Assembly: GCA_947624155.1 (NCBI GenBank)
Contig: CANQJB010000007.1
Coordinates: forward strand, 1 to 53,265
Direction: 5' to 3'
Source of the DNA: an uncultured Clostridia bacterium
Lineage (GTDB): Bacteria; Bacillota; Clostridia; Oscillospirales; Ruminococcaceae
Length of the DNA: 53,265 nucleotides
The notes under the pieces were generated by a model. The model was given only the letters and a program-made list of their open reading frames with translations. It did not search any database and had not been told where the DNA came from. Positions 48,175-53,265 of the stretch are shown piece after piece (the stretch's first letter is position 1; the number at the start of each line of letters is the position of its first letter). The position numbers and the translations under genes are program-made.

Positions 48175-50193
48175 ATGAGTTCATATTCCAAAAAGCACAG
48201 CGGGAATAAATCCGCCGCAGCGGTCATAGTCGTCGCGGTAATAGTGATAATCCTCGCGGTCGCGTTTATCGTGATGTTCGGCAGCGACGGCGGAAAGGGC
48301 GTTTTGGGCAGCATCGCCGACGATATTCTCGGCGGAGACGGCACTCAGAATGAGACCCAGCTCGGGCTGATCGACGAATCCGAGCTTCCCGACGCGACCA
48401 CCCCCGTTCAGCAGACCGACGCAGCCGGCCAGACGACGATTACCCTCAGCGACAGCGGCATCACCGTCGAGGGCCAGGGAGCTTTGGCCGAGGGCAACTA
48501 TGTCAAAATAGTAAACGGCGGCACCTACACCGTTACCGGTAAAATGTCTGACGGCAGAATCGCAGTCAGAGCGCAGGGCGAGGACGTCGTTCTGATCCTC
48601 AACGGCGTCGACCTGACCTGCTTAAATTCCGCGCCGCTTTATGTCAACAAGGCCGCCTCGGTCACCCTTCTTTTAAACGGCACGACCGAGAACATCTTCA
48701 CCGACGGCTCGACCTATGACTATACCCTAGAGTACGGCGATGCTGTCGAAGGTGAGCCCGACGCCTGCATTTTCAGCAAGGCCGACCTGAAGATCCGCGG
48801 CACCGGCTCGTTAAAGGTCAACGCCAACTACAATTCCGGAATAATCAGTAAGGACACCCTTGAAATTCTCAACACGACCGTCGACGTCACCGCCGCCAAC
48901 AACGGAATCAACGGCAAGGACAGCCTGAATATCCAGAACTCCACCGTCCGCGTCAACGCCGGCGGCGACGCTCTTCGCTCAACTCAGGAAAAGGATCCCT
49001 CTCTCGGCTGGGCGGCGTTTTCCGGCTCGAATATCTATCTGACCGCCAGGGACGGCGACGCCGTTCAGGCCGAGACCGGTATTACGATCGACAACTGCTC
49101 TCTGAGCATCTCCGCCGGGCCGAACGGCGCTTCGGGGACTCCTTCCGACTCCAGCACAAAGGGTCTCAAATGCAATCAGGGCTTTGTAACCGTCAGCAGC
49201 GGAACGATCGTCATCAACACTCTTGACGACGCTATCCACACCGCGGGCAACATCAGCGTCAGCGGCGGAACCGTTTCGATCGCTACCGGCGACGACGCGC
49301 TCCACTCCGACTCCGATATCTATGTAAGCGGGGGACTGCTCGAAATCCCCGACTGCCACGAGGGTCTCGAGGGCAGGTTGGTTGAAATTTCGGGCGGCGA
49401 GGTATATATAATCGCGGACGACGACGGAATCAATGCCGCCGGCGGAAACGACTCCTCCGGCAGCGACATCAGAAGTATGTTCTCCTCCGACGGCTCCTAT
49501 CTCGGAATAACCGGCGGATATGTCTATATCAATTCCCAGGGCGACGGCATCGACTCCAACGGCGATATCTATATGTCCGGCGGAACCCTGATCGTCAGCG
49601 GTCCCGAGCGCGATGCCGACGGTGCGATCGACTATACCGGCGACTTCCATGCTGACGGCGGATTCATGTTTGCGGCAGGCGCTGCGGGAATGGCTCAGGC
49701 TCCCGACAACATGACCGTCAACACCCTCAGCGTGACCTTCGACAAGGTTCTCGACGCCGGAACCTATATCTGCATCTCCGGCAACGGCAAAGAATTTGTC
49801 TTCTGCACCGAAAAGCAGACCGGCAACATTGTTTTCAGCTCGCCCGAGCTCGAAACCGGCGTCGAATACACCGTCTCCTACGGCGGCAAATACTCCGGCG
49901 ATATTAAGAACTGCGTCGGCAGCGACGGAAAATATTCCGGCGGAACCGAGCTGGCGAAGGTAACTCTGACCGAGGGCCTTAATTCCTACGGCAAAGTCGG
50001 CCTCGGCGGCTCGATGGGCGGAGGCGGCTTCGGCGAACAGGGCCGCTTCGGCGGAATGGCAGGCGAGGGCCACCAGAACCCGTTCGGCGGCCGCGGCTTC
50101 GGCGGCAATCCGGGTGAAACTCCCCCCGAGTTCCCTCAGGGTGATATGCCCGAGTCTCCCGACGGCGGAATGGGCGGCCAACCGCCGATGTGA
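48175..50193 (+). CDS. Cthe_2159-type carbohydrate-binding beta-helix surface protein
   Basis: A 672-residue membrane-anchored protein. It has a short basic N-terminus and one membrane helix (about 13-35, AAAVIVVAVIVIILAVAFIV), an acidic linker, then a long parallel beta-helix (about 85-560) made of repeated turns such as VVLILNGVDLTC, DTLEILNTTVDVTAANNGIN and GDDALHSDSDIYVSGG. This matches the Cthe_2159 family (DUF4353), reported to bind plant polysaccharides. The C-terminal 60 residues are Gly/Pro-rich (GGGFGEQGRFGGM). It has its own promoter and GGAG. It is probably an adhesin or polysaccharide binder. Confidence 0.85.
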   Translation: MSSYSKKHSGNKSAAAVIVVAVIVIILAVAFIVMFGSDGGKGVLGSIADDILGGDGTQNETQLGLIDESELPDATTPVQQTDAAGQTTITLSDSGITVEGQGALAEGNYVKIVNGGTYTVTGKMSDGRIAVRAQGEDVVLILNGVDLTCLNSAPLYVNKAASVTLLLNGTTENIFTDGSTYDYTLEYGDAVEGEPDACIFSKADLKIRGTGSLKVNANYNSGIISKDTLEILNTTVDVTAANNGINGKDSLNIQNSTVRVNAGGDALRSTQEKDPSLGWAAFSGSNIYLTARDGDAVQAETGITIDNCSLSISAGPNGASGTPSDSSTKGLKCNQGFVTVSSGTIVINTLDDAIHTAGNISVSGGTVSIATGDDALHSDSDIYVSGGLLEIPDCHEGLEGRLVEISGGEVYIIADDDGINAAGGNDSSGSDIRSMFSSDGSYLGITGGYVYINSQGDGIDSNGDIYMSGGTLIVSGPERDADGAIDYTGDFHADGGFMFAAGAAGMAQAPDNMTVNTLSVTFDKVLDAGTYICISGNGKEFVFCTEKQTGNIVFSSPELETGVEYTVSYGGKYSGDIKNCVGSDGKYSGGTELAKVTLTEGLNSYGKVGLGGSMGGGGFGEQGRFGGMAGEGHQNPFGGRGFGGNPGETPPEFPQGDMPESPDGGMGGQPPM

Positions 50194-50261
50194 GATACAA
50201 TCTTGATAAGCGGGACAAAGTTTGAATTTTATATTGTCTCGCCGTTATCAAATCACAATCC

Positions 50262-50297
50262 CCGCGCTCCCCGCATTTAGCGGAGAGCGCGGTTTTA
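50262..50297 (+). terminator. Terminator after the Cthe_2159-type gene
   Basis: CCGCGCTC (50262-50269) pairs with GAGCGCGG (50285-50292), with an inner CGC/GCG, followed by TTTTAAG. Confidence 0.75.
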
Positions 50298-50333
50298 AGA
50301 TAAAATTCCGTTCAGTACGTTTCGCGGGCGTGC

Positions 50334-50768
50334 TCACTCGGTCTTCCCCAAGACCTTATAGATCAGCCGATAGAGCTGGGCGGCTTCGTCAGGTTCGAGG
50401 TTCATACTGCACGCCATTTTCTGCGGCAGCTCGGCTGCGCGTTCCTTTAACGCCTCGCCGGCATCTGTGATCTCAACGATCAGAACTCTCCCGTCGTCGG
50501 TAGAGCGCGCGCGGGTGACAAGCCCCTTTGCTTCGAGGCTTTTGAGAACAGGTGTGAGCGTTCCGCTGTCAAGATAAAGCTTCTGGCCGAGCTCCTTGAC
50601 GCTCAGCTTCCGTTCTTCCCAAAAAACGAGCATCGCGATGTACTGGGTATATGTCAGCCCAAGCTCGTCGAGGTGGGGCCGATAGCGTTTGATGATCTCG
50701 CGAGAGGCGGCGTAAATCGGGAAGCAAAGCTGATTTTCAAGCTTTAGTGTGTCATAATTGTCGTTCAT
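50334..50768 (-). CDS. ohrR: OhrR-type organic hydroperoxide-sensing MarR repressor
   Basis: A 144-residue winged-helix repressor. Its N-terminus KLENQLCFPIYAASREI and the LYLDSGTLTPVLKSLEAKGL recognition region closely follow Bacillus OhrR. The redox-active Cys15 is present, whose oxidation by organic hydroperoxides releases DNA. Neighbouring Tyr residues (Tyr19, Tyr29 region, Tyr40) that stabilise the sulfenate appear conserved. No ohr peroxidase gene lies next to it, so its target is probably elsewhere or it only regulates itself. It is divergent from the VanY-like gene. Confidence 0.9.
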   Translation of the reverse strand: MNDNYDTLKLENQLCFPIYAASREIIKRYRPHLDELGLTYTQYIAMLVFWEERKLSVKELGQKLYLDSGTLTPVLKSLEAKGLVTRARSTDDGRVLIVEITDAGEALKERAAELPQKMACSMNLEPDEAAQLYRLIYKVLGKTE

Positions 50769-50807
50769 AATTTTCCTCCGAGGTTAATTTTAATCAAGAT
50801 TTTCTAT

Positions 50808-50870
50808 ATTATAGCACATTGTTTTACGCTTTTCAATATTTTTTTGCAGATTTGCACTATTTTTTTGCAG
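50808..50870 (-). promoter_or_regulatory. ohrR promoter with phased A-tract direct repeat upstream
   Basis: On the minus strand TTGAAA (50836-50831), a 17-base spacer and TATAAT (50813-50808). Upstream of the -35, TATTTTTTTGCAG occurs twice on the plus strand (50837-50849 and 50858-50870), 21 bp apart. This is two turns of the helix and would place A-tracts on one face, as an UP element or bent region. Confidence 0.65.
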
Positions 50871-50969
50871 TTTTTGTGACTAGTTTTTTCCACGCTCCGG
50901 TTTTTCGGCAGAAAAATCATTAAAAATTTAAAATCTTTGCAAATATGCCTTTATTTTTTCTGAAGAATG

Positions 50970-50978
50970 TGCTATGAT
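50970..50978 (+). promoter_or_regulatory. Extended -10 promoter of the VanY-like gene
   Basis: TGC-TATGAT (50970-50978), an extended -10 without a good -35. Initiation here makes the in-frame ATG at 50983 unlikely and supports the start at 51025. Confidence 0.45.
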
Positions 50979-51024
50979 ATAAATGTACTGCTATTTAATT
51001 CTGGTTGAACGGAGGCACCAAGCA

Positions 51025-52218
51025 ATGGCAACAAACAACTACCCGAAAAGAAAAAAACGCTATAAAATCAAGTATAAGAATCTCGCGATCCTTCTCGCGG
51101 GGCTTCTTCTGATAATTCTTCTGATTTCAAAGGGCTGCTCTGCGATCTTTAACAGAGACGGCAAGAACGACGGAAATGGCGATACCCCTCTCACGACCGG
51201 CGACACGCTGCCGGACGAGCCCGCGCTTCCCGATTCGACCGAGCCACCGCCGACCTCACAGCTCGCCTATCTCTTCGACTTTATCACCCTTACCGAAGAC
51301 GATCTCGGCACCGGCAACCTCGTTCTGGTCAACAACAACATCGAATTCAGAGGCAGCGTCAGCGAGGACGAGCTCGATGTGGTCTATGAAAAGAAGAACA
51401 GCGCATATAAAGTAAAGGATCTCAGCGTAATGGTCAGGCCTGTCGCGATGGAGGCTCTGAATAATATGCTCCTCGACTTCAACACCGTCACCGGCAACGA
51501 CGGCGTCGAGATCATGGCCGGATACAGGACCTATGAATATCAGCAGGAGCTATATGACGAAGAGCTCGAGAGCACCGGCGAGACATCGTCGACCCTTGTC
51601 GCCCGCCCGGGATACAGCGAGCACCACACCGGCCTCGCGGTTGACTTCACGACTAACATCAACGGCACGCACAAGTCCTACGACGGAACCGGCGACTATG
51701 CCTGGATAAACGAGAACTGCTATAAATACGGCTTCATCAACCGCTATCCTGCCGGAAAGGAACAGCTCACCCTGATCGACAACGAGCCGTGGCACTTCAG
51801 ATATGTCGGCGTTCCCCACGCAACCGTAATGCACAATTACGACTACTGCCTCGAGGAATACATCAACTTCATCAAGAACTATACGATCAGCAACAGCAGC
51901 CTCAGCCCCGAAAAGCCCGACTTTTTGCAGGTCGAGACCGACGACGGTTCGATCTATATGATCTATTATGTCCCGATGACCGGCGAAACGACAAACATCT
52001 ATATCCCGCTTAAGGATAAAGACCCCAACTCCACAAGCAACGAGATGTATCCTTATGAGATCTCGGGCAACAATATCGACGGCTGGATCGTTACCTTCCT
52101 CTATCAGCAGGGGACAGGAAGCATTTCGCCTCAGCCTGCGGGCTCGCCCGAAAACGTTCTCCCCGAGAACTCTGAGACCGACGGCGGAGATGCAGATAAC
52201 ACCGAAAATCAGGAATAA
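51025..52218 (+). CDS. VanY-type D-alanyl-D-alanine carboxypeptidase (M15B)
   Basis: A 397-residue membrane-anchored zinc peptidase that trims D-Ala from peptidoglycan stem peptides. It has a basic start and one membrane helix (about 20-36, NLAILLAGLLLIILLIS), a Pro/Thr-rich linker, then the M15B domain. Zinc ligands are in SEHHTGLAVDF (Ser-x-His-x(6)-Asp pattern) and EPWHFRYVG. A C-terminal domain of about 110 residues is not recognised. No van gene cluster is nearby, so a housekeeping role is more likely than glycopeptide resistance. GGAGG precedes ATG 51025. The mrp gene follows after 15 bases. Confidence 0.9.
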   Translation: MATNNYPKRKKRYKIKYKNLAILLAGLLLIILLISKGCSAIFNRDGKNDGNGDTPLTTGDTLPDEPALPDSTEPPPTSQLAYLFDFITLTEDDLGTGNLVLVNNNIEFRGSVSEDELDVVYEKKNSAYKVKDLSVMVRPVAMEALNNMLLDFNTVTGNDGVEIMAGYRTYEYQQELYDEELESTGETSSTLVARPGYSEHHTGLAVDFTTNINGTHKSYDGTGDYAWINENCYKYGFINRYPAGKEQLTLIDNEPWHFRYVGVPHATVMHNYDYCLEEYINFIKNYTISNSSLSPEKPDFLQVETDDGSIYMIYYVPMTGETTNIYIPLKDKDPNSTSNEMYPYEISGNNIDGWIVTFLYQQGTGSISPQPAGSPENVLPENSETDGGDADNTENQE

Positions 52219-52233
52219 AGGAGATAGAATTTA

Positions 52234-53055
52234 ATGTCAAGCTGCAACCACGACTGCTCAAGCTGCGAGCAGAACTGCTCATCGCGCACCGCTCCGCAGG
52301 ATTTTCATGTTGAGCCGCACGAAATGAGCCATATCAAAAAGGTAATCGGAATCGTCAGCGGCAAGGGCGGCGTCGGAAAATCTCTCGTCACCTCGATGCT
52401 CGCCGTCGAGGCTCAGAGGCGCGGTCTCAACGCCGCGATCCTCGACGCCGACGTAACCGGCCCGTCGATCCCGAAGGCTTTCGGAATAAAAACAAAGGCA
52501 TCCTCGACCGGCGACGCTCTTCTGCCGGTTCTGACAAAGACCGGAATAAAGATAATGTCGGTGAACCTCCTTCTTGAAGACGAGACCCAGCCGGTTGTCT
52601 GGCGCGGGCCGATAATCGCGGGGGTCGTCAAACAGTTCTGGAACGAAGTTATCTGGGACGACGTCGACTATATGTTCGTCGATATGCCTCCCGGAACCGG
52701 CGACGTTCCGCTGACCGTTTTCCAGTCGATAAGGCTTGACGGCATCGTTGTTGTGACCTCGCCGCAGGAGCTTGTCGAGATGATCGTCTCGAAGGCGGTA
52801 AATATGGCAAAGCTGATGGAAATTCCTGTTCTCGGAATCGTCGAGAATATGAGCTATTTCCTTTGCCCCGACTGCGGCGCGAAGCATGAGATCTTCGGCC
52901 CGAGCAGAGCCGACGAAATCGCCGATAAGTTCAGCACAAAGGTTCTAGCGAAGCTCCCGTTTGACCGCGAGCTTTCAAAGCTCAGTGACAGCGGCCTTAT
53001 CGAGCTCTATGAGACAAGAGCGCTCGAACCCGCCGCAGACATAATATTTGATTAA
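52234..53055 (+). CDS. mrp: Mrp/NBP35-family Fe-S cluster carrier ATPase
   Basis: A 273-residue P-loop ATPase of the Mrp/NBP35/ApbC family that carries Fe-S clusters to apoproteins. The deviant Walker A is GKGGVGKS. Switch I/II sequences include LDADVTGPSIPKAFGI and DMPPGTGD. The bridging-cluster CxxC is in FLCPDCGAKH. Before the ATPase, residues 4-15 form a Cys-rich motif Cys4-x3-Cys8-x2-Cys11-x3-Cys15, comparable to the N-terminal cluster of eukaryotic and some anaerobe NBP35 proteins. AAAGGAG precedes the ATG; it is followed by a terminator. Confidence 0.92.
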   Translation: MSSCNHDCSSCEQNCSSRTAPQDFHVEPHEMSHIKKVIGIVSGKGGVGKSLVTSMLAVEAQRRGLNAAILDADVTGPSIPKAFGIKTKASSTGDALLPVLTKTGIKIMSVNLLLEDETQPVVWRGPIIAGVVKQFWNEVIWDDVDYMFVDMPPGTGDVPLTVFQSIRLDGIVVVTSPQELVEMIVSKAVNMAKLMEIPVLGIVENMSYFLCPDCGAKHEIFGPSRADEIADKFSTKVLAKLPFDRELSKLSDSGLIELYETRALEPAADIIFD

Positions 53056-53057
53056 AA

Positions 53058-53092
53058 ATCATCGCTCGGTTTTAAGCCGAGCGATGGTTTTT
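53058..53092 (+). terminator. Terminator after mrp
   Basis: CATCGCTCGG (53060-53069) pairs with CCGAGCGATG (53077-53086), followed by GTTTTTGGG. Confidence 0.82.
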
Positions 53093-53145
53093 GGGTGACT
53101 GAAAACTTTCCTTTTAATGCTTTTAAACCTCCGTCCCGTATCCCC

Positions 53146-53174
53146 TTGATTTCTCCCCCAAAAAGTGGTATAAT
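53146..53174 (+). promoter_or_regulatory. Promoter of the gene at the window's end
   Basis: TTGATT (53146-53151), a 17-base spacer and TATAAT (53169-53174). Confidence 0.7.
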
Positions 53175-53205
53175 ATCACCACACCAACAAGAAAGGAAGA
53201 TCGTC

Positions 53206-53265
53206 ATGAACGAAACCGAATACAGATATGACACACAGCTTTTAATAGAGGGCGAAAACCTCGAT
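53206..53265 (+). CDS. Start of an unidentified gene (5' end only)
   Basis: ATG 53206 has GAAAGGAAG upstream and a promoter at 53146-53174. Only 20 codons are inside the window, beginning NETEYRYDTQLLIEGENLD. The LLIEGENLD ending is reminiscent of the start of type III/adenine-specific DNA methyltransferases, where an IEGDNLE-like motif comes before the SAM and catalytic motifs. With so little sequence this is only a hint. Confidence 0.5.
   Translation, partial: MNETEYRYDTQLLIEGENLD

Noticed and set aside
48979..50181. 400-codon open frame on the minus strand inside the Cthe_2159-type gene
   Set aside because: It mirrors the plus-strand gene; its composition is low-complexity and family-less, and the plus frame has clear beta-helix repeats and a promoter.

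Overview
The window looks like a chromosomal segment of a spore-former-lineage Clostridia, most likely Oscillospiraceae/Ruminococcaceae-type, with roughly balanced GC. The evidence is as follows. L27 carries the Firmicutes N-terminal extension and sits next to its dedicated protease Prp. Mini-ribonuclease III, ClpC, a SpoIIM-like protein, ECF-type S components, a THF-type riboswitch and an OhrR repressor are all present. Almost every gene has a GGAGG-type ribosome binding site. Most promoters fit TTGNNN-17-TATAAT.

Layout. 1-5.2 kb: the end of clpC, then the rplU-prp-rpmA ribosomal operon, obgE, mrnC and yebC. 5.3-8.7 kb: an ECF S component and a metal-responsive arsR/cadA pair with a visible operator. 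8.7-11.5 kb: a blaR1/blaI-like pair on the minus strand, with BlaI-type operators placed over its promoter. 11.5-15.9 kb: prmA, a chimeric broken XRE/ABC pseudogene, an XRE-TPR regulator and a thioredoxin-type glutathione peroxidase. 15.9-29.4 kb: an accessory, partly decayed zone. It holds a frameshifted malectin-like surface protein, GH2 and GH63-like glycosidases, a flavin reductase-like protein, an alpha/beta hydrolase, two paralogous propeller/solute-binding lipoproteins (one interrupted) and several AraC regulators (one intact, one interrupted, one remnant). 29.4-33.0 kb: cardiolipin synthase and a divergent zinc-ribbon/pseudokinase/PASTA protein, with a WalR-like direct repeat between them. 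33.1-37.2 kb: pfkA, a THF-type riboswitch with folT, and SpoIIM-like and YesL-like membrane proteins. 37.3-43.8 kb: a dispersed structured repeat, pdxK, trmL, two P-loop proteins and the glycolytic run pgk-tpiA-gpmI, in which pgk is frameshifted. 43.9-53.3 kb: a CDF metal transporter and a DUF3810 protease-like protein, a PSTG-tailed secreted protein, a serine hydrolase, a Cthe_2159-type adhesin, ohrR, a VanY-like carboxypeptidase, an Mrp/NBP35 ATPase and the first codons of a further gene.

How it fits together. Central functions (translation, ribosome assembly, lower glycolysis) frame an envelope and surface theme: PASTA pseudokinase, cls, VanY, blaR/blaI, Cthe_2159 and PxTG-tailed proteins. 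There is also a carbohydrate-scavenging theme (GH2, GH63, AraC, solute-binding lipoproteins). At least five genes between 12.7 and 29.4 kb are broken by in-frame stops, deletions or frameshifts. pgk, which should be essential, also carries a frameshift. So real decay and consensus-sequence error both need to be considered. The most unusual items are the zinc-ribbon pseudokinase with its OmpR-family repeat, the paralogous propeller/solute-binding lipoproteins, the shared PxTG-like C-terminal tail, and the FolT with a coiled-coil tail under a THF-type riboswitch. All calls come from reading the sequence; no database search was run.
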